Position numbers and translations under genes: made by a program. From Microlunatus panaciterrae (GTDB lineage: Bacteria; Actinomycetota; Actinomycetes; Propionibacteriales; Propionibacteriaceae), in assembly GCF_016907535.1 (NCBI RefSeq), contig NZ_JAFBCF010000001.1:2790001-2854000 (forward strand): DNA of 64,000 nt. The letters are read 5' to 3'. The notes beneath the pieces were generated by a model, which had not been told where the DNA came from, did no database searches, and was given only the letters and a program-made list of their open reading frames with translations. Below are positions 1-8,964 of this stretch, piece after piece; the first letter of the stretch is position 1, and every line of letters begins with the position of its first letter.

Positions 1-1
1 T

Positions 2-403
2 ATCCATGTCGACGACGTGGGCCTGGTCCTCCAGGTCGATCCGCCGGCGGGCCCGAAGGAGTATCTCCACCGCGCCGGCCGGACGGCTCGGGCCGGCGGC
101 ACCGGTGTCGTGGTCACCCTGGCTCTGCCGCACCAGCGCAAGGAGCTGCAGCGGTTGACCTCCCAGGCCGGTGTCGCCTCGGCGCCGCTCGAGGCGCGCC
201 CGGGTGACGAGGCGCTGGCCCGCGCGACCGGCTCCCGCCAGCCGAGTGGCGCCGCCGTCAGCCAGGCGGACTTCGAGAAGCTGATCGCTCCACCGGCACG
301 CGGCGGTGGCCGGCCGAAGAACCGCAAGGACTTCGGCCGTCGTGACGCCGGCGGTTACCGTGGCGGCAACCGCCGTGGAACCGGTGGGCGGTCGCGAGGA
401 TAG
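2..403 (+). CDS. DEAD-box RNA helicase, C-terminal end (5' truncated by window)
   Basis: This is the end of an ATP-dependent RNA helicase; the 5' part lies outside the window. The frame is open from base 2. The first residues (IHVDDVGLVLQVDPP) match the C-terminal RecA lobe, and HRAGRTARAG is helicase motif VI, which contacts the ATP phosphates. A basic Gly/Arg-rich tail follows (GGGRPKNRKDFGRRDAGGYRGG...), typical of bacterial RNA-binding tails on RhlE/DeaD-type enzymes. The likely role is RNA remodelling during ribosome assembly or cold shock. The ATG at 420 of the next gene lies 17 bp beyond the stop. The family is clear; the exact subfamily cannot be named from this fragment. Confidence 0.9.
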   Translation: MHVDDVGLVLQVDPPAGPKEYLHRAGRTARAGGTGVVVTLALPHQRKELQRLTSQAGVASAPLEARPGDEALARATGSRQPSGAAVSQADFEKLIAPPARGGGRPKNRKDFGRRDAGGYRGGNRRGTGGRSRG

Positions 404-419
404 TGCACCTAGCATTCTG

Positions 420-1409
420 ATGGTGAACGTCTCCGTCATCGACCTGGTGCTGTCGGTCGCGTCCCCTGCGGATGCGACCGGCATGGTTGAGGTCATCCAT
501 GCCGCCTTCGGGGCTCGGCCGCCGCTCGACCCGCCGTCGACCGCGATAGCGGAGACGCCGGCGAGCATCCGGACTGCACTGTCGCATGGCGGTGGCGTCT
601 TCGCCACCGTCGACGGCCGTCCGGCCGGGGTGATCCTGGTGTTGCCGGGGCCCGAGGGGGCTCGTGGTCGTACCGCCAGCCTGCAGCGTGTCTCGGTGCA
701 CCCGGAGTTCCAGCGGCACGGCGTCGCCTCGACCATGGTGCATGGCGTCGAGGAGTACGCGGCAGAGCTCGGCTACTCCCGGCTGGAGCTCTTCGCCCGG
801 AGCGAGTTCGCCGAGCTGATCGCCTTCTGGCAGCACCGCGGCTTCACCATCGACCGGGCCGTCGAGCACGGCGTGATCCTGGCCAAGGATCTGCCGTTGT
901 GCGTCGCCATCCCCGACAGCGAGGCCATGCAGGCCTTCGGTGAGCGGCTGGCCGGCCTGCTGCGGCCCGGCGACCTGATCATCGCCAGTGGTGACCTCGG
1001 CGCCGGCAAGACGACCTTGACGCAAGGGATCGGCCGCGGTCTCGGCAGCGACGGGCCGATCATCTCGCCCACCTTCGTGATCTCGAGGGTGCATCGCTCA
1101 GAGGCCGGACGGCCGGCGCTGGTGCACGTCGACGCCTATCGACTCGGTGGCCCGGACGAGCTCGAGGACCTGGACCTGGATGCTTCACTCGCCGATTCCG
1201 TCACCGTCGTCGAATGGGGCGAGGGTATGGCCGAAGCGCTGTCCGACAGCCGGCTGGAGATCGACATCCGCAGGTCGCAGCACGAGGACGACGAGTGCCG
1301 CACCCTCTTCCTCCGTCCGATTGGCGACCGCTGGCACGATGTTGATCTTGAGCCGCTCCGCCACCTAGATCTGAAGGAGCTGGATGGCCATGACCGCAGC
1401 CGACACTGA
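420..1409 (+). CDS. tsaE: GNAT acetyltransferase-TsaE fusion (t6A tRNA modification ATPase)
   Basis: This is a two-domain protein of 329 aa. Residues 1-155 resemble a GNAT acetyltransferase, with the acetyl-CoA loop VHPEFQRHGVAS at 93-104. Residues 165-329 are TsaE, the P-loop ATPase that drives threonylcarbamoyl transfer to A37 of ANN-decoding tRNAs. The Walker A is GDLGAGKTT at 191-199, followed by the TsaE signatures SPTF and HVDAYRL. I chose the ATG at 420 because an earlier in-frame start would lie inside the helicase gene. tsaB overlaps its 3' end by 26 bp. TsaE alone is usually about 150 aa, so the N-terminal domain is a genuine addition. Its acetylation substrate is unknown. Confidence 0.9.
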   Translation: MVNVSVIDLVLSVASPADATGMVEVIHAAFGARPPLDPPSTAIAETPASIRTALSHGGGVFATVDGRPAGVILVLPGPEGARGRTASLQRVSVHPEFQRHGVASTMVHGVEEYAAELGYSRLELFARSEFAELIAFWQHRGFTIDRAVEHGVILAKDLPLCVAIPDSEAMQAFGERLAGLLRPGDLIIASGDLGAGKTTLTQGIGRGLGSDGPIISPTFVISRVHRSEAGRPALVHVDAYRLGGPDELEDLDLDASLADSVTVVEWGEGMAEALSDSRLEIDIRRSQHEDDECRTLFLRPIGDRWHDVDLEPLRHLDLKELDGHDRSRH

Positions 1410-2139
1410 ACAGAACCTGAGCACTGCAGAGGCTCCCAGTGCTCGGCAGATCGCCGGCACCGGGCAGACCGTGCTCGGCATCGACACCTCGACCGAGGTC
1501 TGTGTGGGCATCGCCCGAGCAGGGGTGGTGCTGGCGACAGCCATCGTCGCCGATCGGATGCAGCACGTCGAGCAACTGACCCCGCTGGTGCGTGGTGCCC
1601 TCGGCGACGCCGGTCTCACCCTGGACGAGGTCGAGCAGGTCGTCGTCGGCCTGGGCCCGGGTCCGTTCACCGGGCTGCGGGTCGGGGTCGCCACAGCGCG
1701 GATGCTGGCCTCGGTGCGGCGGCTGCCGTTGCACGGTGTGTGCAGTCTCGACGTGCTGGCCCAGCAGTGGGTCCGGGCCGGGGCAGAGGTGCCGGCGGAG
1801 TTCCTGGTGGGGACCGATGCGCGACGTAAGGAGGTCTACTGGGCTCGCTACGACGCGTCCGGTAGCCGTCTCGAAGGCCCGAAGGTCGGCGTTCCGGAGA
1901 CCCTCCCTGACCTGCCGTTGGTGGGTCCCGCCGCCGACCTGTACTCCGACAGGGTGCGGGCTTCCGAGGGCCCGCGCTCCTTCGACCCGGGTGTGCTCGC
2001 TGTGGTTGCGGCTGATCTTGTCGATGCCGGCGTCGAGCCGCTCTACCTGCGGCGTCCCGACGCTGCCGAGCCCGGCCGGCGCAAGTCGGTACTGGTGCAT
2101 CGGCCATGGGCCGCTCACCGCCTGGGAGGGGCTTCGTGA
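1384..2139 (+). CDS. tsaB: tRNA t6A biosynthesis protein TsaB
   Basis: TsaB is the ASKHA-fold partner that dimerises with TsaD in the threonylcarbamoyl transferase complex. The ASKHA phosphate loop appears as LGIDTSTEVCVGIA, and the family signature GLGPGPFTGLRVGVATA follows. The length of 251 aa is usual, although the first 30 residues before VLGIDTS are a non-conserved extension. A later start is therefore possible but not indicated by any ribosome site. The start lies inside the end of the tsaE gene and the stop abuts rimI, so the four genes are probably co-translated. Confidence 0.93.
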   Translation: MAMTAADTEQNLSTAEAPSARQIAGTGQTVLGIDTSTEVCVGIARAGVVLATAIVADRMQHVEQLTPLVRGALGDAGLTLDEVEQVVVGLGPGPFTGLRVGVATARMLASVRRLPLHGVCSLDVLAQQWVRAGAEVPAEFLVGTDARRKEVYWARYDASGSRLEGPKVGVPETLPDLPLVGPAADLYSDRVRASEGPRSFDPGVLAVVAADLVDAGVEPLYLRRPDAAEPGRRKSVLVHRPWAAHRLGGAS

Positions 2140-2141
2140 TC

Positions 2142-2612
2142 ATGGTCGTGCCGGCCACCGTGGATGATCTTGATGCCATCATGTCGCTGGAGTCAGCAGG
2201 TTTCGAGGCAGCCGAGCAGTGGAGTGAGACCAGCTGGCGCGACGAGCTGAGCGCGCCGGGACGTACGGTGTTGCTGGCGTGCGACGAGCGGGTGGTCGGG
2301 GCGATCGCTCTCAACGCCGTCGGGGAGTCGGCCGACCTGCAACGCATCGTCGTGGACCCCTCGGTCCGGCGCAGCGGCGTGGCCAACCGGCTGGTGCACG
2401 CCGGCCTCGAGGCCGTCCGGCGGTCCGGGGTGCGGAGTGTGATCCTGGAGGTCTGCTACGACAACGAACCGGCGATTGCGCTCTACCAGCGGCTGGGCTT
2501 CGAGCAGCTCGGGGTACGGGAGAACTACTACGGCAGCGGTCGGCACGCGTTGATCTTGAAACTGTACGCCGACAGCATGGAGCGGGAGATGACAGTGGTG
2601 GCGGATGACTGA
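2142..2612 (+). CDS. rimI: Ribosomal-protein-S18-alanine N-acetyltransferase RimI
   Basis: This single GNAT domain of 156 aa transfers acetyl from acetyl-CoA to N-terminal alanine of ribosomal protein S18, or to other N-termini in actinobacteria. The acetyl-CoA-binding stretch [18 protein letters not shown] and the C-terminal [23 protein letters not shown] are classic RimI features. GGAGGGG at 2125-2131 lies 10 nt before the ATG at 2142 and 4 nt before an alternative in-frame GTG at 2136, which would give a GTGA overlap with tsaB. Either start is possible. The tsaB-rimI-tsaD order is the standard actinobacterial arrangement. Confidence 0.9.
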   Translation: MVVPATVDDLDAIMSLESAGFEAAEQWSETSWRDELSAPGRTVLLACDERVVGAIALNAVGESADLQRIVVDPSVRRSGVANRLVHAGLEAVRRSGVRSVILEVCYDNEPAIALYQRLGFEQLGVRENYYGSGRHALILKLYADSMEREMTVVADD

Positions 2613-3657
2613 GGCAGGTTCGGGGCCGTTGATCCTGGGCATCGAGTCCTCCTGTGACGAGACCGGGATCGGTATCGTCCGTGGCCATACTCTGTTGGCC
2701 AACGAGGTCGCCTCCAGCGTTGAGGAGCATATTCGCTTCGGCGGCGTGGTGCCCGAGGTGGCCAGCCGTGCCCACCTGGAGGCGCTGGTGCCGACCCTGG
2801 AGCGGGCCTGCGCCGGCGCCGACATTGATCTCGCTGAGCTGGACGGCATCGCCGTCACCGCAGGGCCCGGCCTGATGGGAGCGCTGGTCGTCGGACTGGC
2901 CGGAGCGAAGGCGCTGGCGTACGCCCTGGACAAGCCGCTGTACGGCGTCAACCACTTGGCCGGACATGTGGCGGTCGATCTTCTTGATCATGGTTCGCTG
3001 CCGGACCCGTGCGTCGCACTGCTGGTCTCCGGCGGTCACACCTCGTTGCTGCTGGTGGAGGACGTCGCCACCAAGATCACCGAGATCGGGTCGACCATCG
3101 ATGACGCTGCCGGCGAGGCGTACGACAAAGTGGCCAGGGTGCTGGGGCTGCCCTACCCGGGCGGGCCGCACATCGACCGGGCGGCCACTGGGGACCGGCG
3201 TTTCATCAGGTTCCCGCGGGGGTTGACTGCGCCCAAGGACCTGGTCCGGCACCGCTTCGACTTCTCCTTCTCCGGACTCAAGACCGCGGTGGCCCGCTGG
3301 GTGGAGGCTCGCGAGCGGGACGGCGAGCCGGTGCCTGTCGCCGACGTCGCTGCCAGCTTCCAGGAGGCTGTCTGCGACGTGCTCAGCGCGAAGGCGATGG
3401 ACGCCTGCCAGGCCTACGGATCTCAGGATCTGCTGATCGGTGGCGGGGTCGCTGCGAACAGTCGGCTCCGGGCGCTGCTGGCCGAGCGGGCGGCAGCGCT
3501 GGGTATCCGGCTGCGTACGCCGCGACCGATCCTCTGCACCGACAACGGTGCGATGATCGCCGCCCTCGGATCGGAAATCGTCTCCCGGGGCGGCCGGCCG
3601 TCCAGCCTCGACATCGGCGCGCACTCGTCTCTGCCGGTGTCCACAGTGCTGCTCTGA
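2605..3657 (+). CDS. tsaD: tRNA N6-adenosine threonylcarbamoyltransferase TsaD
   Basis: TsaD is the catalytic subunit that moves the threonylcarbamoyl group from threonylcarbamoyl-AMP to A37 of tRNA. The start [15 protein letters not shown] is diagnostic. The metal-binding histidines are in [11 protein letters not shown] (the HxxxH-type motif), and NHLAGH follows further on. [15 protein letters not shown] and [10 protein letters not shown] form the ATP-binding lobe. The length of 350 aa is normal. The gene overlaps rimI by 8 bp and is the last of the four-gene t6A operon. Confidence 0.96.
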   Translation: MTEAGSGPLILGIESSCDETGIGIVRGHTLLANEVASSVEEHIRFGGVVPEVASRAHLEALVPTLERACAGADIDLAELDGIAVTAGPGLMGALVVGLAGAKALAYALDKPLYGVNHLAGHVAVDLLDHGSLPDPCVALLVSGGHTSLLLVEDVATKITEIGSTIDDAAGEAYDKVARVLGLPYPGGPHIDRAATGDRRFIRFPRGLTAPKDLVRHRFDFSFSGLKTAVARWVEARERDGEPVPVADVAASFQEAVCDVLSAKAMDACQAYGSQDLLIGGGVAANSRLRALLAERAAALGIRLRTPRPILCTDNGAMIAALGSEIVSRGGRPSSLDIGAHSSLPVSTVLL

Positions 3658-3736
3658 GGGCGGGTCGAAACCCTTCCGGGCAAGGGCTGCGGACCCCGAC
3701 GGGAGGTCTGGACGCTCTGACGCCGACGGCGTACCG

Positions 3737-3742
3737 TTGACA
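3737..3742 (+). promoter_or_regulatory. Possible -35 element TTGACA
   Basis: A consensus TTGACA sits 57 bp upstream of the GTG of the duplicated-domain gene. No good -10 box is seen at 16-18 nt spacing (TCAACG at 3761 is weak), so the promoter is tentative. Confidence 0.3.
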
Positions 3743-3798
3743 GTTGGACACTTGGCCACGTCAACGTCGAGGTGGCCTTCAGAGATCGGAGGCTCGCT

Positions 3799-4392
3799 GT
3801 GTTCATCCAGATCATTCAAGGCAAGTGCACCCGCCACGACGAGATGCGGGCCATGATGGAGCGGTGGCGCGCCGAACGAGGCGACCAGGTGGAGGGTTGG
3901 CTCGGCGGCACCTACGGCTTCACCGACGACGACATGTTCGTGGGCGTCGTCCGGTTCGACTCCAAGGAGTCGGCGATGGCCAACTCGGACAGTCGCGAGC
4001 AGAGTGAATGGTGGGCCGAGACCGAGCGGCTCTTCGACGGCCCGGTGGAGTTCCACAACTGCAGCGACGTGACGTTGATGATGGACGGCGGCTCCGACCA
4101 GGCCGGTTTCGTCCAGATCATCCGCGGCAAGGCCGACAACCCGGACGAGCTGCGGTCGATGATGAGCGACACGGCCATGCTGCACGAGGCCCGGCCGGAC
4201 ATCCTCGGTGGGTCGCTGGCGATCGAGGACGACGGCACCTTCACCGAGACGGTCTTCTTCTCCGACGAGGAGTCGGCGCGACGCGGTGAGCAGGTCGAGA
4301 TGCCCGCCGACGTGCGGCAACGGATGGAGTCGTCCATGCATGACGTCAGCTACCTGGACCTGCACCACCCGTTCTTCACCAGCCGCAGCTGA
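3799..4392 (+). CDS. Unknown protein with two tandem homologous halves
   Basis: I do not recognise a named family. The 197-aa protein is two copies of one about 95-aa unit. The first half starts VFIQIIQGKCTRHDEMRAMM and the second GFVQIIRGKADNPDELRSMM. Each half goes on with a glycine-containing strand, an acidic turn (FTDDDMFVGVVRF / IEDDGTFTETVFF) and a DSKESA/DEESAR helix. The pattern looks like a duplicated ferredoxin-like alpha-beta barrel (antibiotic-monooxygenase type), which is an inference. The GTG at 3799 is preferred because GGAGG (3788-3792) lies 6 nt upstream; the in-frame GTG at 3772 has no ribosome site. There is no signal peptide, so it is probably cytoplasmic. Confidence 0.75.
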   Translation: MFIQIIQGKCTRHDEMRAMMERWRAERGDQVEGWLGGTYGFTDDDMFVGVVRFDSKESAMANSDSREQSEWWAETERLFDGPVEFHNCSDVTLMMDGGSDQAGFVQIIRGKADNPDELRSMMSDTAMLHEARPDILGGSLAIEDDGTFTETVFFSDEESARRGEQVEMPADVRQRMESSMHDVSYLDLHHPFFTSRS

Positions 4393-4400
4393 CGAGGACT

Positions 4401-4464
4401 GTGCAGACCGTCGTCCCTGTCTGCAGGCCCCCGGAAGCCTGCACGGAGCGGCGACGGTCTGCAC
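4401..4464. repeat. Nested palindromic intergenic element A
   Basis: The outer arms GTGCAGACCGTCG (4401-4413) and CGACGGTCTGCAC (4452-4464) are perfectly complementary. Inside them TGCAGGC (4422-4428) pairs with GCCTGCA (4437-4443). A sequence with the same building blocks lies at 30322-30369. It could act as a terminator-like structure or belong to a dispersed repeat family. Confidence 0.6.
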
Positions 4465-4596
4465 GGACGCGGCTGAACGGTCGCCGTTGAGCCGTGAAGC
4501 GCGAGGTCTGCCGGCCGCTTGTGCGTCCCGGCCCTCGGATGGGTTTTGCTAGGGTGCACCCGGATCGTCTGTGACCCGCGGTCCGGGAGGGTGATC

Positions 4597-5775
4597 GTGG
4601 ACGCGGACCTGGTCGCGGCGCTGACAACGGCTCAAGGCAAGGCGGCTCTGGCCGCGGCAGCCGAGCAGTCGGATCCGAGCAGCCTGGCTGCCGCATCGGC
4701 TCTGCGTGCGCGGTTCAGTGCCGGACTGTCGTCAGCCGCGCTGTCCCAGGAGCATCTCCGACGCAGAGCCGTGCCGAAGTTCGGTGCGGCCGCCAACTCG
4801 ATGCTGTTCACCCCCGACGGGCTTGAACAGGCGTCGAGGCCCGAGGTCTCGAGCTATCGGGCCCAGCGGCTGGTGGCGGCCGGCGTCCGGCGGGTGGTCG
4901 ACCTGGGCTGCGGCATCGGCTCCGACGCGGTGGCCTTCGCCGCGGCCGGCCTGCGGGTGAGTGCGGTGGAACGCGACCCGGCGACGGCACTGGTGGCCCA
5001 GGCGAACCTGGGAACCAAGGGGATCGTCTACTGCGGCGATGCCGAGGAGGTCGCGCCCGACCTGGTGGCCGATCCGGGCACGGCGGTCTTCTGCGACCCC
5101 GCCCGCCGAGATGCCAAAGGACGGTTGTGGCAACTGGAGCAGTTCAGCCCCGACTGGTCCTTCGTGCTCGGGCTGCTCGAGTCGGGCCGACCGGCCTGCG
5201 TGAAGCTGGGGCCCGGGCTGCCACACTCGATGCTGCCGCGCGAGTTGGAGGCGGAGTGGATCAGCGTGCACGGCGACGTGGTCGAGGTCGCGCTCTGGGC
5301 CCATGCCGACAGCCGGCCGGGGGCCCGCGTCGCCACCCTCCTTCCGGCAGGGGAGCGGATCGTGCGCACCGACGCAGCGCCGGAGATCGGCGTCAGCGAG
5401 CCGAAGGCCTACCTCTACGAGCCGAACGGCGCCGTGATCCGGGCCGGCGCGGTCACCCTGGTGGGAGCCGCCCTGGACGCCACCCTGCTCGACCCCCAGA
5501 TCGCCTACCTGACCTCCGATCGTCTGACGCACACCCCGTTCGCCACCGCGTTCGCGGTACGGGAGGCGCTGCCGTACCAGGAGAAGGCGCTGCGGGCGTG
5601 GGTCCGCGACCGCGGCATCGGTGAGCTCGAGATCAAGAAACGCGGCATCGACGTGGACCCCGCCGAGCTGCGCAAGCGGCTCCGGCCCAACGGTGCCAAC
5701 CGGGCCACCCTGGTGCTGTCCCGCTCACCGCAGGGCGCCCGGGTGCTGGTGGTCGAGCGGGTCGCCTCGGCCTGA
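4597..5775 (+). CDS. Class I SAM-dependent methyltransferase, THUMP-like C-terminal domain
   Basis: A predicted methyltransferase of 392 aa. The Rossmann SAM-binding motif is VVDLGCGIGSDAVAFAAAG, followed by the acidic ribose-binding VERD and the post-motif CDPARR. The C-terminus (EIKKRGIDVDPAELRKRL and SPQGARVLV) matches the THUMP-like domain found on actinobacterial methyltransferases thought to act on RNA; the substrate here is inferred. The GTG at 4597 has GGGAGG 6 nt upstream, whereas the GTG at 4591 directly abuts that site. A TAGGGT -10-like hexamer at 4550-4555 could give a leader of about 35 nt. Confidence 0.82.
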   Translation: MDADLVAALTTAQGKAALAAAAEQSDPSSLAAASALRARFSAGLSSAALSQEHLRRRAVPKFGAAANSMLFTPDGLEQASRPEVSSYRAQRLVAAGVRRVVDLGCGIGSDAVAFAAAGLRVSAVERDPATALVAQANLGTKGIVYCGDAEEVAPDLVADPGTAVFCDPARRDAKGRLWQLEQFSPDWSFVLGLLESGRPACVKLGPGLPHSMLPRELEAEWISVHGDVVEVALWAHADSRPGARVATLLPAGERIVRTDAAPEIGVSEPKAYLYEPNGAVIRAGAVTLVGAALDATLLDPQIAYLTSDRLTHTPFATAFAVREALPYQEKALRAWVRDRGIGELEIKKRGIDVDPAELRKRLRPNGANRATLVLSRSPQGARVLVVERVASA

Positions 5776-5816
5776 GGAACCTTTCAGCGGGTCGGAACGG
5801 TCCCACACCGGCGACC

Positions 5817-6224
5817 TCAGTCCTGGCCGACGGCCCCCCAGCCGTGCCAGCGGTCGATCTCGATCCAGGCACTGATCCGCCGGCGCTCCCGGTTGGGATA
5901 GGCGCCGCCACCGTAGTGTCTCGACAGTCGGTCGATGTCGGCGAGCTCCGCGTCCTCGATGAGCTCGACCACCCGACCCTGGACGCTGACGTGGGTCGAC
6001 CAGTCACCGTCGGCGAGTGCGGTCAGTGAGACCCTGGGGTCCGCCCGCAGGTAGTCCAGCCGCTTGCGGGCGGCGTCCATGTTGACCAGGATCCGGCCAC
6101 CGTCGAGCAGATACCAGGTCGCCACCGAGACCGGCTGGCCGTCGGGTCGCACTGCGGTGATCACCGCCGGGTTGGGCCGGGCGAGCAGCTCTGCGACATG
6201 GGCGGGTAGGGGAGCTCTGGGCAT
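5817..6224 (-). CDS. PPOX-class (pyridoxamine oxidase fold) flavin/F420-dependent protein
   Basis: A 135-aa split-barrel protein of the pyridoxamine-5'-phosphate-oxidase-like superfamily. In actinobacteria many members use coenzyme F420 or FMN. Visible features are the opening helix HVAELLARPNPAVITAVRPDGQPVSVATWYLLDGG, then NMDAARKRLDYLRADPRVSLT, and the C-terminal RISAWIEIDRWHGWG, which fits the Rv1155-like group. GGAGG lies 6 nt before the ATG at 6224; longer open frames upstream lack a ribosome site and run into the groES control region. It is transcribed divergently from groES. The cofactor and substrate are not shown by the sequence. Confidence 0.85.
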   Translation of the reverse strand: MPRAPLPAHVAELLARPNPAVITAVRPDGQPVSVATWYLLDGGRILVNMDAARKRLDYLRADPRVSLTALADGDWSTHVSVQGRVVELIEDAELADIDRLSRHYGGGAYPNRERRRISAWIEIDRWHGWGAVGQD

Positions 6225-6319
6225 CGTTACCTCCGGGAAGCCGTGACTGATGTCGGCGCCACTCTGCCATGGGTAGGCGTCGCCGGCGGCGGCGCCGGCG
6301 GAAATTCCCGGCCACGACT

Positions 6320-6346
6320 CTGGCACTCGGCTTGACCGAGTGCTAA
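6320..6346 (+). promoter_or_regulatory. CIRCE element 1 (HrcA operator) overlapping the groES promoter
   Basis: CTGGCACTC, 9 nt, then GAGTGCTAA matches the CIRCE consensus TTAGCACTC-N9-GAGTGCTAA with two changes in the left arm. The -35 box TTGACC (6332-6337) lies inside it, so HrcA binding would block RNA polymerase. Confidence 0.9.
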
Positions 6347-6360
6347 CAGGCGCATACATT
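6332..6360 (+). promoter_or_regulatory. groES-groEL promoter
   Basis: TTGACC (6332-6337) and TACATT (6355-6360) are spaced by 17 nt, a good housekeeping-type promoter. It is flanked by two CIRCE elements, one covering the -35 and one just downstream of the -10. Confidence 0.8.
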
Positions 6361-6364
6361 CTGA

Positions 6365-6391
6365 TTAGCACTCTCACCATGAGTGTGCCAA
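6365..6391 (+). promoter_or_regulatory. CIRCE element 2 (HrcA operator) downstream of the -10
   Basis: TTAGCACTC, 9 nt, then GTGTGCCAA. The left arm is exact and the right arm has two mismatches. It covers the expected transcription start of the groES message. Confidence 0.82.
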
Positions 6392-6466
6392 CGGACGGGA
6401 CGGCACCGCGACGACGGCCCGGCCATCATTCATCTGCAAACCTGACACCTGTGAAAGGGGTTTGAC

Positions 6467-8385
<1,919 letters not shown>

Positions 8386-8400
8386 CCTGCGACCGTTGAC

Positions 8401-8430
8401 AGGGCCCCTCCCCTCTGGGGGAGGGGCCCT
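8401..8430 (+). terminator. groESL terminator hairpin
   Basis: Perfect 13-bp stem (8401-8413 with 8418-8430) and a 4-nt loop TCTG, 15 bp after the groEL stop. There is no T-tract, as is common in high-GC actinobacteria. Confidence 0.85.
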
Positions 8431-8550
8431 GTTCGCGTCGGCGGGCGCCGACCCTGAGAATGTGGATCTCGTGACAGCCTGGACCCGTCCACCGCGCTCA
8501 GCCTGACGGCCGCGGGCCGTCTGGATCCAGATTTTCAGAGGGAGGGCACG

Positions 8551-8919
8551 ATGAGCACACTGCTGGTGCTGCTCTACGTCTCCACCGGCGTCGCCGCCGC
8601 CTGGGAGGCACGCCGCAAGGGCTACCACGACCTGCTCTTCCTGCTGCTCGGGGTCGCACTGGGCCCCATCCTGCTGCTGGTGATGCTGGTACTGAAGCCG
8701 CGGCCACTTGCGGTCGGCCAGCCGGTCCGCCCGGCCGCGGTCATCAGGCTCGACGACGGACGCCGGATCCCGCCGTCGCACGTCTCGGTGGTCCGCGCCG
8801 TCTCGGTCGCCGACGGTGAGATCATCTGCCAGATCACCGCTCCGGGCGGCAGCCGGCACTGGGTCGCCCAGGAGGCCCTGTCCCGGGTGGGCCGGCCGGT
8901 CGAGGGCCTGGCCGCCTAG
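8551..8919 (+). CDS. Small two-helix membrane protein of unknown function
   Basis: The 122-aa protein begins with two hydrophobic segments, about residues 3-18 and 27-48, joined by a charged loop EARRKGYHD. A roughly 70-residue soluble tail rich in beta-type residues follows (VRPAAVIRLDDGRRIPPSH...). GGGAGGG lies just upstream of the ATG. I do not recognise a family. It sits alone between the groESL terminator and the M3 peptidase gene, so context gives no function. Confidence 0.65.
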   Translation: MSTLLVLLYVSTGVAAAWEARRKGYHDLLFLLLGVALGPILLLVMLVLKPRPLAVGQPVRPAAVIRLDDGRRIPPSHVSVVRAVSVADGEIICQITAPGGSRHWVAQEALSRVGRPVEGLAA

Positions 8920-8950
8920 GACCGGTGCGGGGCATCGACCCGACCCTGGC

Positions 8951-8956
8951 TAGGCT
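8951..8956 (+). promoter_or_regulatory. -10 box TAGGCT for M3 peptidase gene
   Basis: TAGGCT ends 8 nt before the GTG at 8965 and no ribosome site is present, so the gene is probably transcribed as a leaderless mRNA. Confidence 0.5.
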
Positions 8957-8964
8957 CGGCTGAC

